Shown here: positions 52,061 to 61,172 of the stretch, piece after piece
Numbering within the stretch: the stretch's first letter is position 1
Layout of the letters: each line of letters opens with the position of its first letter
Source: an uncultured Bacilli bacterium
GTDB taxonomy: Bacteria > Bacillota_I > Bacilli_A > RF39 > UBA660
NCBI GenBank assembly: GCA_934099115.1
Contig: CAKOPK010000005.1
Coordinates: 12,722 to 76,721 of the forward strand
Length of the DNA: 64,000 nucleotides
Direction of reading: 5' to 3'
Translations under genes and position numbers: made by a program
The notes under the pieces: model-generated
Told to the model about the DNA's origin: nothing
The model's input: only the letters and a program-made list of their open reading frames with translations
Database searches by the model: none

Positions 52061-53464
52061 TATATATTGGGGATATTTTTTTAATAATTCGGTGACAAAT
52101 ATAGAAGGGTTGTTTTTAGGGACGAATAGATAGCAATAATTTTTAGTACGGGTAAGAGCCACGTAAAAAAGTCTTCTTTCTTCTTCGTAGGGATAAATAT
52201 CTTTATGAATTAATACATATTTTAGGATAGATGTTTCTTTTATACCAGAGGGAAGAGAGTTTATTTTATCTTCAAGATTAATTATTAGGATATTTTCACT
52301 TTCTAAGCCTTTGGATTTATGAATAGTATTAAAGGTTAGATTATATTCTTTTATTTCTACTTCTGTTAGATAATCATAAATATCTAGATTATTTCGGCTT
52401 AGTATCATAAATTCTTCTATATTTAGAGCATTTATTAGTCTTTTAAAGTCTTTCTTTTTATTTTCATAATAACAAATAATAATTGGCTTTTCTATTCTTT
52501 TTTTAGAGGAAAGTTTCTTTTTTATTTGGCGAGGGTTTTTCATGATAAAATCACCAGCGACATGAATTAATTCTTTACTATTACGGTAAGTAGAGCGAAT
52601 ATATAGTTTTTTAGCTGGCTTAAAATTTTTGGTAAAATCTAAGAAGTTGCTTAAATCACAGCCTGAGAAACGATATATGGATTGAAAATCATCTCCTACA
52701 ACAGTGATGTATGATTTGGTTTTTTTTATAATTTCGATGATAAGATTTTCTCTTATTTTAGAAGTATCTTGATATTCATCAATAATAATATATTGATAGG
52801 GTTTTAAAATACCATTTTCTTTTACTATTTTAGTAGCATAATATATCATGTCATCAAAATCAATTAGTCCTTGGGATGTTTTTTCTAATAAATAGATTTC
52901 ATATAGTTTTTTTATTATTTTTAGAGTTGGTTTATCTTGTTTTTTAGCTTTTTTAATTAACTTATCAAATATAGATAAGTCATGATAATTTGATAGAAAT
53001 AAAGTTATAAATCTTTCGATGTTCTTTTTATATAAGTAAAATTCTTTTGATGTTTGATAGTTTTTATTTTTAAAATAATTTGTAAAGTAAGAAGTATTGG
53101 AAATGCTTGATAATATTTCTTCAATTAAATAAGATAGTAGATTTTCATCACAGATTTGGTATTTAAAGTGGTTAATTTTAAGTATTTCTAAGGCTAATTT
53201 ATGAAATGTATAGACTTTATTATCTTCTTTTAATTCTTTTTTAATCTTTTTTTCTAGGCTTAGGGCAGCGGCGTTGGTAAAAGTAATACATAAAATATTT
53301 TCTAAAGGAATGTTTTTATTTTGAACTAAATATTTTATTTTACCAACCATTGTTAGACTTTTGCCACTTCCAGCGCCAGCGATAATAATATTATTACATT
53401 CATTTTCTAGAGCTGCTTTGGTTTGTTCTTTATCGAGAGTATTCCCTAAAACTTTTAATTCCAT
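52043..53464 (-). CDS. Compact UvrD/PcrA-like superfamily 1 helicase
   Basis: 473 aa, well below the 700-plus of PcrA/UvrD. All core motifs are visible: Walker A AGAGSGKS (about 30), ITFTNAAALSLEKK (Ia), the DEYQDT Walker B, GDDFQSIYRF (III), STYRNSKEL (IV), TIHKSKGLE (V) and ALTRTK (VI). The 1B and 2B insertions are largely missing. It may act in repair or restart of forks; its 3' end overlaps thiI by 6 bp. Confidence 0.88.
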   Translation of the reverse strand: MELKVLGNTLDKEQTKAALENECNNIIIAGAGSGKSLTMVGKIKYLVQNKNIPLENILCITFTNAAALSLEKKIKKELKEDNKVYTFHKLALEILKINHFKYQICDENLLSYLIEEILSSISNTSYFTNYFKNKNYQTSKEFYLYKKNIERFITLFLSNYHDLSIFDKLIKKAKKQDKPTLKIIKKLYEIYLLEKTSQGLIDFDDMIYYATKIVKENGILKPYQYIIIDEYQDTSKIRENLIIEIIKKTKSYITVVGDDFQSIYRFSGCDLSNFLDFTKNFKPAKKLYIRSTYRNSKELIHVAGDFIMKNPRQIKKKLSSKKRIEKPIIICYYENKKKDFKRLINALNIEEFMILSRNNLDIYDYLTEVEIKEYNLTFNTIHKSKGLESENILIINLEDKINSLPSGIKETSILKYVLIHKDIYPYEEERRLFYVALTRTKNYCYLFVPKNNPSIFVTELLKKYPQYIKIWNL

Positions 53465-53575
53465 AATTGTCAGAACCTTTCTTTTGTGTTAAAATCAAGT
53501 TATTATTTTAAGTAGAAAAGAAAGAGTTGGCAAGAAAAAGAGTTCGACAAATTCTTACAAAGGTTGGTTATAAAA

Positions 53576-55405
53576 ATGTTTAAAATTACAAATGGAGCTT
53601 TATCTATAGGGGCTAAAAGTATTTTAGAAGAAATTAATTTATTTATTAAAGATAATAGTAAGATTGCTATTGTGGGTAGAAATGGGGCAGGAAAATCAAG
53701 TTTATTAAAAGCTATACTAGACCCATCTCTTCTTGATGCTGGAATTTCAGATAAACCTTTTATGGTTTATAAGAAGCCTAATTTACAAATTGGTTATTTA
53801 AGCCAAGATACGGGTTTAGATAAAAAACATACTTTAAAAGAAGAATTATTAAGTGTTTATAAGCCTATCATAGAATTAGAAGCAAGAATTAAGAAATTAG
53901 AAATAAAATTAGAAGAAGGAGCATCTACTGACCAAATTACTCTTTATTTAGAATTAAAAGACCAATTTAAGATTATGGGGGGATATGAATATCAAAAAGA
54001 GTATCAAACGGCGATTAAAAAATTGGGATTTACTGGTTTAGAAGAACAACTTATTGAAAACTTTTCAGGTGGAGAAAGAACTAAAATTGCTTTTTTAAAA
54101 CTTTTACTTAGTAAACCAGAATTGCTTATTTTAGATGAACCAACTAATCATTTAGATATAGATGCAATATTATGGTTAGAGAGTTATTTAAAGAATTATC
54201 CATATGCTTACTTAATTGTTTCTCATGATCGTTATTTTATTAATCAAGTGTGTAATGAGATTATTTTAATCGAATATGGAAAAACAGAAACTTATCATGG
54301 TAATTATGAATATTATGAAAAAGAACGTAAAGAAAGATATAATCGTTTATTAAAAGATTATGAATATCAACAAAAAGAAATTAAACGTTTAGAAGATATT
54401 GCTAATCGCTTTCGTTATAAACCATCGAAGGCTAGTATGGCTATGTCTAAATTAAAACAAATTGAAAGAATGACAAAGATTGATAATCCAAAGAAAGCTA
54501 ATACAAACACTTTTCATTTAAAAAATATAGATTTAAAAGAAAGTGGGAAGATTGTTTTAACTACAAAAAATTTACAAATTGGATATCAAACTCCTATTTC
54601 TATTCCTGATATTACAATAGAGAGAAAAGATAGAATAGGTGTTATTGGACCTAATGGATGTGGTAAATCAACTCTTTTAAAAACTATTATGAATTATATA
54701 CCAAAATTAAATGGGGATATTGAAATGGGTATTCATGTTTCTATTGGGTATTTTGATCAACAGTTAGATACTTTAAATCAAGATTTTACTGTTTATCAAG
54801 AGATAGAAGATAACTATCCTAAATGGAATGATTATGAAATTAGAAGTGCTTTAGCAGTTTTTCAATTTTTTAATGATGATATTGATAAAAAAATCAATTG
54901 TTTATCTGGGGGAGAGAAAGTACGTTTAGAATTGTGTAAAATTATTTACAAATTTCCTAACTTTTTAATATTAGATGAACCTACTAATCATTTGGATATT
55001 TTAGCTAAAGAAAGTTTAGAAGAGTTACTTGAAAATTATACGGGAACTATTCTTGTTGTTTCTCATGACCGTTTCTTCTTAAAGAAAATAGCAAAATCTC
55101 TTCTTGTTTTTGATGATAGTGTTACTTATTATAATTGTACTTATCAAGAATATTTAGGGCAAAAACAAGAAGAAAAAGAAATACCTAAAGTAATAGAAAA
55201 GAAAAAGAAAAAAGAAATAAAAACAAATTTATATGAGACACATAAGATAGAGAAAGAAATAGGAAAAATAGAGAATAAGATTAAAGAATTAGAGGAAGAA
55301 ATCTATAAACCAGAAGTTTATAATGATTATAAAAAATTACAAGAGATAAGCGATACTAAAGCTGCTTTAGAAAGTGAATTAGACCGTTTATTAGAAAAAT
55401 TATAA
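53576..55405 (+). CDS. ABC-F family ATPase
   Basis: 609 aa from the ATG at 53576; the earlier TTG abuts the Shine-Dalgarno site. Two ABC domains without membrane segments: Walker A GRNGAGKS and GPNGCGKS, signatures FSGGE and LSGGE, Walker B LLILDEPTNHLD and FLILDEPTNHLD, separated by a linker (ERYNRLLKDYEYQQKEIKRLED). The C-terminus is a Lys/Glu coiled coil. ABC-F proteins act on the ribosome E site; which function (EttA-like or antibiotic protection) is not clear. Confidence 0.92.
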   Translation: MFKITNGALSIGAKSILEEINLFIKDNSKIAIVGRNGAGKSSLLKAILDPSLLDAGISDKPFMVYKKPNLQIGYLSQDTGLDKKHTLKEELLSVYKPIIELEARIKKLEIKLEEGASTDQITLYLELKDQFKIMGGYEYQKEYQTAIKKLGFTGLEEQLIENFSGGERTKIAFLKLLLSKPELLILDEPTNHLDIDAILWLESYLKNYPYAYLIVSHDRYFINQVCNEIILIEYGKTETYHGNYEYYEKERKERYNRLLKDYEYQQKEIKRLEDIANRFRYKPSKASMAMSKLKQIERMTKIDNPKKANTNTFHLKNIDLKESGKIVLTTKNLQIGYQTPISIPDITIERKDRIGVIGPNGCGKSTLLKTIMNYIPKLNGDIEMGIHVSIGYFDQQLDTLNQDFTVYQEIEDNYPKWNDYEIRSALAVFQFFNDDIDKKINCLSGGEKVRLELCKIIYKFPNFLILDEPTNHLDILAKESLEELLENYTGTILVVSHDRFFLKKIAKSLLVFDDSVTYYNCTYQEYLGQKQEEKEIPKVIEKKKKKEIKTNLYETHKIEKEIGKIENKIKELEEEIYKPEVYNDYKKLQEISDTKAALESELDRLLEKL

Positions 55406-55422
55406 AAAAGAAAGGGTTGCTT

Positions 55423-55452
55423 TAATCTTAAAAATAAATTAAAATAAGATTA
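55423..55452. repeat. 8-bp inverted repeat upstream of the lipoprotein gene
   Basis: TAATCTTA (55423-55430) and TAAGATTA (55445-55452), separated by 14 nt and ending just before the Shine-Dalgarno site. It lacks a following T-run, so an operator or leader hairpin is more likely than a terminator. Confidence 0.4.
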
Positions 55453-55465
55453 TAGGAGAATAAGA

Positions 55466-56329
55466 ATGAAGAAAATATTTAGAATAAGTTTATTAATTAT
55501 GTTTGTAGTGGGGTTATCTGGTTGTTTAAAGAAAGATGAATTGATGAATAATTCAGTGTATACTACTATATATCCAATTCATTATTTAACTAGTTATTTA
55601 TATGGAGAAGAAAAATCAGTGTCTAGTATTTATCCTAATGGGGCAGATGTATCTAAATATGAATTAACTACTAAGCAGAAAGAAACTTATAGTAAAGGGG
55701 CTCTATTTGTTTATAATGGTCTTACAGAAGAAAAGACTTTAGCTAAAGAATTTTTAAATAAGAATAAAAATTTATTATTAATTGATGTATCTTATGGATT
55801 AAATTATGATAATAATATTGAAGAATTATGGTTATCCCCTAATAATTATTTAATGCTTGCTAAAAATATTAAAAATAATTTATTAGAATATACTACAAGT
55901 AAAGTAGTATCTGATAATATTACTAAAAAATATCAAGAATTAGAAGAAACCTTATCTTATATGGATGCTTTATTAAGAACTATTGCAAAAGAAGCAGTAA
56001 TGGATGGTAATCCTACTCTTATTGTATCTTCTTCTAAGTTAAAGTTTTTAGAAAAATATGGTTTTCAAGTGATTGCTTTAGATAATGAAAGTATTAATAT
56101 AGCGACTATTAAGAGTAATTTTAAAAATAATAATTATAAAGATATTTATTTATGTAGTACAGATACTAAAAGTGACTTAATCACAGAGTTAGAAACAAGT
56201 TATAAAGCCAATATTATACCGGTTAATATGTTATATACTTTAAGTGATAGTAATGTTAGTAATAATGAAACATATGAAACTATTATGAATGATTTAATAG
56301 ATAATATTAGGAATACAGCACTAAACTAG
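55466..56329 (+). CDS. ZnuA/MntC-like lipoprotein without metal-ligand histidines
   Basis: 287-aa lipoprotein: signal sequence and lipobox LSGC (Cys about residue 20). Cluster-A-I metal-SBP features are YTTIYPIHYLTSYLYG, IYPNGAD and FVYNGL. The canonical metal ligands are missing: the GADPHxYEPT His is Ser/Lys (GADVSKYELT), the DPHxWLSP His is lost (EELWLSPNN), and the third His region reads VSSSKLKFLEKYG. No ABC permease or ATPase is adjacent. It may bind something else or serve as a structural paralogue. Confidence 0.75.
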   Translation: MKKIFRISLLIMFVVGLSGCLKKDELMNNSVYTTIYPIHYLTSYLYGEEKSVSSIYPNGADVSKYELTTKQKETYSKGALFVYNGLTEEKTLAKEFLNKNKNLLLIDVSYGLNYDNNIEELWLSPNNYLMLAKNIKNNLLEYTTSKVVSDNITKKYQELEETLSYMDALLRTIAKEAVMDGNPTLIVSSSKLKFLEKYGFQVIALDNESINIATIKSNFKNNNYKDIYLCSTDTKSDLITELETSYKANIIPVNMLYTLSDSNVSNNETYETIMNDLIDNIRNTALN

Positions 56330-56339
56330 TGTTGTTTTT
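56316..56339 (+). terminator. Terminator of the lipoprotein gene
   Basis: CAGCACTA-aac-TAGTGTTG (one G-U pair) followed by T5, overlapping the stop codon. Confidence 0.82.
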
Positions 56340-56391
56340 CTTTTAATAAGATAAAAATTATGTTAAAATAAATTAGCAAGGATGTGATATT

Positions 56392-57699
56392 ATGTTTGAA
56401 TATATGGGAGAACGTCTTACAAAAGCAATAAAAAATATTAAAGGAATGGGCACTATTACAGAAGCTAATATTAGTGATGCTATAAGAGAAATACGTCTTG
56501 CTTTATTAGAAGCAGATGTTAATTATCAAGTAGTAAAAGAATTTGTAAATAAGGTCAAAGAGAAGGCTTTAGGTTTAGATGTTGGTAAGAGTTTAAAACC
56601 TGATGAACTATTTATTAAATTAGTTAAAGATGAATTAATTAGTTTACTTGGTGAAGACTATGTTCCCTTAACTGTAAATAGTGGTACTACTATGATTATG
56701 TTATGTGGATTACAGGGAAGTGGTAAAACTACAACTTGTGGTAAGATTGCTAATTATGTACGTAAAAAACATCATAAAAAGCCTTTATTAGTTGCTTGTG
56801 ATATTTATAGACCGGCTGCTATTGATCAATTAGTAGAAGTTGGTAAAAGTTTAAATGTTCCAGTATTTACGAAAGGACAAATTTCTCCAATTGAAATTAT
56901 AAAAGAAGCAGAGATATATGCAAAAGAAAATAATTGTGATTATATCATTGTAGATACCGCTGGTCGTTTACAAATTGATACAGAATTAATGCAAGAATTA
57001 AAAGATATTTCTAGTACTTTTAAGATGGATGAAATTTTATTAGTAATAGATGCGATGATGGGGCAAGACGCTATTAATGTAATTAAGGGATTTCACGAAG
57101 CGCTAAACTTAACAGGTACCGTTTTAACGAAATTAGATGGTAATACTAAGGGAGGAGTTGCTTTATCTGTTAGACATTTAACAAATATTCCTATTAAATT
57201 TGTAGGAGATTCTGAACATATGGATGGATTAAGAGAATTTTATCCTGAAGTAATGGCTAATCGTATTTTAGATATGGGTGATATTTTAGGTATTGCAGAA
57301 AAAGTAGAAAATATTATTAGTGAAGAAGAAGCCGAAAATGAAATGCAAAAAATGAAAAAAGGGAATTATGACTTAGAAGATTTTATGAAAAATATTCGTC
57401 AAATTAAAAAGTTAGGCCCTTTAGAAAATATTTTAAAAATGTTACCTGGTGCTAGAAAAATGGGATTAAATAATGTTAATATTAATCCTAAAGATATTGC
57501 TCATGTAGAGGCTATTGTAAGTTCTATGACACCCTATGAAAGAAGACATCCAGAAGTATTAAAAATGAGTAGGAAACAAAGAATAGCAAAGGGTAGTGGA
57601 AGAAGTGTAGAAGAAATAAATCGCTTATTAAAACAATTTGCTCAAATGAAGCAGATGATGAAGCAATTTAGTAATGGAAATATGAAATTGCCATTTTAA
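56392..57699 (+). CDS. ffh: Signal recognition particle protein Ffh
   Basis: 435-aa SRP54. The NG domain has G1 GLQGSGKTTT (about residue 105), DTAGR and TKLDGNTKGG; the Met-rich M domain (about 300-435) includes MTPYERRHPEVLKMSRKQRIAKGSG, which binds the SRP RNA, and a Met-rich end (QFAQMKQMMKQF). It delivers nascent membrane proteins to FtsY/SecYEG. A small membrane protein gene begins 2 bp later. Confidence 0.97.
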   Translation: MFEYMGERLTKAIKNIKGMGTITEANISDAIREIRLALLEADVNYQVVKEFVNKVKEKALGLDVGKSLKPDELFIKLVKDELISLLGEDYVPLTVNSGTTMIMLCGLQGSGKTTTCGKIANYVRKKHHKKPLLVACDIYRPAAIDQLVEVGKSLNVPVFTKGQISPIEIIKEAEIYAKENNCDYIIVDTAGRLQIDTELMQELKDISSTFKMDEILLVIDAMMGQDAINVIKGFHEALNLTGTVLTKLDGNTKGGVALSVRHLTNIPIKFVGDSEHMDGLREFYPEVMANRILDMGDILGIAEKVENIISEEEAENEMQKMKKGNYDLEDFMKNIRQIKKLGPLENILKMLPGARKMGLNNVNINPKDIAHVEAIVSSMTPYERRHPEVLKMSRKQRIAKGSGRSVEEINRLLKQFAQMKQMMKQFSNGNMKLPF

Positions 57700-57701
57700 T
57701 T

Positions 57702-58094
57702 ATGGAACGTATTGTAGTTATTTTATTAGCCATTTTAGAATTTATTTTTTATACATTCACAATGGTTTTAGTAGGTAGTATTACTATCTCACAATCTTTA
57801 TTAAAGTTGTTGGTTCACTTTGCAACACTTACTATTACTAGTATTCTTCTTTATTTCTTTATTCGATTCTTATTAAATAAAATTCATTTAAAATCTAAAA
57901 AATATATTAATCAAGTATGTTTATGGAATATTGTTTTGGGGATTTTATTTCCAATATTATTAATTATTATTATACCTAATGAGAAGTTTACTATATTTGC
58001 AATTCTTTTAATTGTATGTACTTTATATTATGGTTTATTTGTTAATATATGTTTACTTCTTTTAAATTTCTTTTTAACGAATAGAAAAAAATAG
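57702..58094 (+). CDS. Hypothetical four-helix membrane protein, 130 aa
   Basis: Highly hydrophobic protein with four predicted membrane helices (about 3-28, 36-56, 73-97, 100-125) and few charges. No family is recognised. Two bp after ffh and without a clear Shine-Dalgarno site of its own, it is probably read by coupling to ffh. Note that ylxM, the usual ffh neighbour, is not this gene. Confidence 0.6.
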   Translation: MERIVVILLAILEFIFYTFTMVLVGSITISQSLLKLLVHFATLTITSILLYFFIRFLLNKIHLKSKKYINQVCLWNIVLGILFPILLIIIIPNEKFTIFAILLIVCTLYYGLFVNICLLLLNFFLTNRKK

Positions 58095-58158
58095 GGATAT
58101 TTACCTAATCATAGATTTATATTAATCATAAAATACACTAGAAAGGAAAGTGTATACG

Positions 58159-58488
58159 ATGAAAATGAATAATCGTGATTTTGAAAGTATGCAAGCAGAA
58201 GGTTATTTTAGTACAGAATATACAAAGAAAGATATGCCAAAATATAATAAAATGGATAATTGTTGTGATATGATGGGAGAAAATATACCTGGTGTTGTAT
58301 GTCCACCAATTTATGAATGCCCTAGAGAGACAGTTTGTCATAGATATATATGTCATGAGGTGCCACATATAATGCCTTGTAATACAAGAATAATTAATCA
58401 TCATATCTATCGTCATACTTATACTCCAGCATATTCTTGTTGTGAAGAGAATGATGTACAAAATGTATATGAAAGAAAATGCTGTTAA
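58159..58488 (+). CDS. CotD-like Cys/His-rich coat-type protein
   Basis: 109 aa from the ATG 8 nt after GGAAAG; the GTG at 58150 lies in that site. The C-terminal half (CPPIYECPRE, HRYICHEVPHIMPCNTRIINHHIYRH) follows the spacing of CotD-family inner spore-coat proteins, which have xVPHIHPxHTTxVNHHxxxH, but with Cys replacing several residues. A high Cys/His content (about 10 Cys, 8 His) suggests a cross-linked or metal-binding structural protein. No other sporulation gene occurs in the window. Confidence 0.6.
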   Translation: MKMNNRDFESMQAEGYFSTEYTKKDMPKYNKMDNCCDMMGENIPGVVCPPIYECPRETVCHRYICHEVPHIMPCNTRIINHHIYRHTYTPAYSCCEENDVQNVYERKCC

Positions 58489-58512
58489 AATCTCTTATTA
58501 GAGATTTTTTTC
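58489..58512 (+). terminator. Terminator of the CotD-like gene
   Basis: AAATCTC-ttatta-GAGATTT followed by T; it lies inside the extended 5' reading frame of the DUF368 gene, which argues for that gene's later start. Confidence 0.82.
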
Positions 58513-58535
58513 AATTTAGAAACATATATATTAAT

Positions 58536-59306
58536 ATGATAAAGTTAATATTAAAAGGTTTTATTGTAGGGGTAGGAAAGATTATTCCAGGAGTAAGTGG
58601 GTCTCTCTTGGCATTTTCTTTAGGAATTTATGAAGATTTAATCAAGGCTGTAACGGAATTTTTTAGTAATCCTAAAAAGCATTTAAGATTATTATTTAAT
58701 TTTGGGATAGGATTGTTTTTGGCTATTTTTTTATTTAGTAAGTTTATTTTGTTTTTAATGCATGCTTATTATAATGAGACAATGGTTTTATTTTTAGGAA
58801 TGATATTAGGAACTTTATTTCATTTTAAAGATAAGCTTGTTTTTAATAAAAAAAATATTCTTTTATTTTTAATAACTTTAATAGTATTTAGTGTTTTTTC
58901 TAGATGTTTAAAGTTTGATAAGTTTATATATGTATCTAATATAAAAAATTATTTATATGTAGTTTTATTGGGAGGTATAGATGCTTTTACTTCTATTGTA
59001 CCTGGTATAAGTGGGACTGCGATATATATGTTATTGGGAGTTTATGAATTTGTTTTATCTATTTTAGGAAATCCTAATTCTTATTTATTTTTATTATATG
59101 GGATAGGATTAGTAGTAGGTATTTTATGTACTTGTTTACTAATGAATTATTTACTTAAGAAAAGGAAAGATGAGACTTATAGTTGTGTTTTTGCTCTTAT
59201 GATTGCTAGTATATTTTTATTAATTAAGAGTTTTAATATATTTAAGATATATTTTATTATTATTTTTATAGTAGGAGTAATTATTGGGTATTTGTTTGAT
59301 AATTGA
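58536..59306 (+). CDS. DUF368/PopT-family polyprenyl-phosphate transporter-like protein
   Basis: 256-aa polytopic protein with the DUF368 signature KGFIVGVGKIIPGVSGS, echoed in the second half by GGIDAFTSIVPGISGT, giving a two-repeat arrangement. Members have been shown to recycle undecaprenyl phosphate across the membrane; this function is by homology. The ATG at 58536 is chosen because the terminator of the preceding gene covers the earlier start at 58479, though no strong Shine-Dalgarno site precedes it. Confidence 0.85.
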   Translation: MIKLILKGFIVGVGKIIPGVSGSLLAFSLGIYEDLIKAVTEFFSNPKKHLRLLFNFGIGLFLAIFLFSKFILFLMHAYYNETMVLFLGMILGTLFHFKDKLVFNKKNILLFLITLIVFSVFSRCLKFDKFIYVSNIKNYLYVVLLGGIDAFTSIVPGISGTAIYMLLGVYEFVLSILGNPNSYLFLLYGIGLVVGILCTCLLMNYLLKKRKDETYSCVFALMIASIFLLIKSFNIFKIYFIIIFIVGVIIGYLFDN

Positions 59307-59398
59307 GTAATTTTTCTTGCTTTTTTAGTTAAGATATGGTAAATTATAAATGAACACGAGAGTGTTTTTTTAAATACTTTCAAATTGAGGTGAGGCAT

Positions 59399-59605
59399 AT
59401 GGCTAAAAAAGAAGAAAAAAAGAAAAAAGAAAAGAAAGAAAATTATTTTACAGGCGTAAAAAGTGAGATGTCTAAAGTTAAGTGGCCTACTAAAAAAGAA
59501 GTATTAAAATATACTTGGGCTACACTTATATTTGTAATTGTTTTAGTGGCATTTTTCATTCTAATGAGTTTAATAATGTCTGGTGTAAAGGGGGCGTTTA
59601 ATTAA
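59399..59605 (+). CDS. secE: SecE preprotein translocase subunit
   Basis: 68 aa from the ATG 7 nt after GAGGTG. A charged amphipathic N-terminus (KKEEKKKKEKKE) leads to the conserved EMSKVKWPTKKEVLKYTWAT segment and one membrane helix. It stabilises SecY in the translocon. It ends exactly where nusG starts, the usual secE-nusG order. Confidence 0.95.
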   Translation: MAKKEEKKKKEKKENYFTGVKSEMSKVKWPTKKEVLKYTWATLIFVIVLVAFFILMSLIMSGVKGAFN

Positions 59606-60138
59606 TGGAAAAAGAATGGTATGTAGTAAATACTTATTCAGGTCATGAAGCAAAAGTAAAAGAAAAATTAGAAGCAAAAGCAGAATCTATGGGAATGCAA
59701 GATTATATTCATCGTATTATTATTCCAGAAACTACAGAAGTTGAAGTAAAAGACGGAGTAAAGAAAGAAAAAAAACATAAAATGTTTCCAGGCTATGTTT
59801 TAATAGAAATGGTAATGAGTGATGAAGCTTGGTATATCGTTCGTAATACTCCAGGAGTAACAGGATTTATTGGTTCTTCTGGAAAAGGTGCTAAACCAAC
59901 TCCATTGTTACCACAAGAGATCGATAAAATTTTAGCTAGCATGGGAATGAGTAGAGTAAATGTTGAATCTGAACTTGCAGTTGGAGATAAAGTTAGTATT
60001 GTTGATGGTCCATTCAAGGGTATGATTGGTAAAGTTGATAATATTGATACAGAAAATAATCGTTTAAATATTTTAATTGATTTATTTGGACAAGAAACTC
60101 CAGTAGAAGTAGAAGTTTATCAAGTTAATAAAGCTTAA
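59605..60138 (+). CDS. nusG: Transcription factor NusG
   Basis: 177 aa: NGN domain starting WYVVNTYSGHEAKVKEKLEA and including FPGYVLIEMVMSDEAWY, then a KOW domain (VGDKVSIVDGPFKGMIGKVDNID). Modulates RNA polymerase pausing and termination. The start overlaps the secE stop by one base, and a strong terminator follows. Confidence 0.97.
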   Translation: MEKEWYVVNTYSGHEAKVKEKLEAKAESMGMQDYIHRIIIPETTEVEVKDGVKKEKKHKMFPGYVLIEMVMSDEAWYIVRNTPGVTGFIGSSGKGAKPTPLLPQEIDKILASMGMSRVNVESELAVGDKVSIVDGPFKGMIGKVDNIDTENNRLNILIDLFGQETPVEVEVYQVNKA

Positions 60139-60160
60139 AGATGTGAAAACATCTTTTTTC
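60137..60160 (+). terminator. Terminator of secE-nusG
   Basis: AAAGATGT-gaaa-ACATCTTT followed by T3, directly at the nusG stop. Confidence 0.85.
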
Positions 60161-60200
60161 TATGAGAAAAATGATTTATAATATTATTAGGAGGAAAGAT

Positions 60201-61085
60201 ATGGAAAAAAGTAAAGTTTATTTTACAAAAGATTTATCAAGTACTGGTTTAGTAAAAATTTATGAGGCTCTTAATATAGAATTAGAAGGAAAAGTTGCAG
60301 TTAAACTTCATTCTGGTGAAGAGGGAAATCAAAATTATTTACGTCCTCAATTTGTAGAAAGTATTATAAAAAAAGTAAATGGTACAGTTGTGGAATGTAA
60401 TACAGCTTATGCTGGGGCTAGAAATACTACAGAGAAACATGAGAAATTAATGGAGAGTCATGGCTGGAGTAAATATTTTCAGGTAGATATTATGGATAGT
60501 AAACAACCTGATAAGGTTTTAGCGATACCAAATGGAAAAGTTATTAAAGAAAATTATGTAGGAAGTCATATTGATAATTATGATTCTATGCTTGTATTAT
60601 CCCATTTTAAGGGACATCCAATGGGTGGTTATGGAGGCGCTTTAAAACAATTATCTATTGGTGTTGCATCAAGTGCCGGTAAAGCTTATATTCATAGCGC
60701 TGGTGTTACTAAAAATCCAGATGTTTTATGGGATAATGTAGCACCTCAAGATAAATTTTTGGAAGCGATGGCAGATGCTGCTTCTAGTGTAGTAAATCAT
60801 TTTAAGAATCATATTGCTTTTATTAATGTCATGTGTAATATGAGTGTTGATTGTGATTGTTGTGCAGTAGCAGAGGACCCTTGTATGAAAGATATTGGTA
60901 TTTTAGCTAGTTTAGACCCAGTTGCAATTGACCAAGCTTGTATTGATTTAGTCATGAATTCTAATGACCCTGGAAAAGAACATTTTATGAAACGAGTAAA
61001 TGACAGACATGGAATACATACAATAGAGGCTTCTTATGATTTAAAAATTGGTAATAGAGAATATGAACTTGTTTCTATAGATTAA
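60201..61085 (+). CDS. DUF362-domain protein
   Basis: 294 aa from the ATG after AGGAGGAAAGAT; an upstream ATG at 60162 is poorly placed. DUF362 region: VAVKLHSGEEGNQNYLRPQFVE, ECNTAYAGARNTTEKH, LSHFKGHPMGGYGGALKQLSIGVAS. A cysteine cluster (MCNMSVDCDCCAVAEDPCMKDIG) resembles an Fe-S or metal-binding site, and DPVAIDQACIDL follows. DUF362 proteins are mostly uncharacterised and the true function is unknown. Confidence 0.85.
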   Translation: MEKSKVYFTKDLSSTGLVKIYEALNIELEGKVAVKLHSGEEGNQNYLRPQFVESIIKKVNGTVVECNTAYAGARNTTEKHEKLMESHGWSKYFQVDIMDSKQPDKVLAIPNGKVIKENYVGSHIDNYDSMLVLSHFKGHPMGGYGGALKQLSIGVASSAGKAYIHSAGVTKNPDVLWDNVAPQDKFLEAMADAASSVVNHFKNHIAFINVMCNMSVDCDCCAVAEDPCMKDIGILASLDPVAIDQACIDLVMNSNDPGKEHFMKRVNDRHGIHTIEASYDLKIGNREYELVSID

Positions 61086-61172
61086 GCACTATGCGCTTTT
61101 TTCTTTGGTTTTTTATATCTTTTTAGTAATATTTATAGTATAATAAATGAAAATATGAGAGATGTGGTATAT

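Noticed and set aside
58138..58461. 107-codon ORF opposite the CotD-like gene
   Set aside because: Its composition is the complement of the Cys/His-rich gene and there is no ribosome site; the + strand gene has one, plus a terminator.
58479..58535. Extended N-terminus of the DUF368 gene
   Set aside because: The segment contains the terminator hairpin of the preceding gene and lacks membrane-protein homology before MIKLILKGF.
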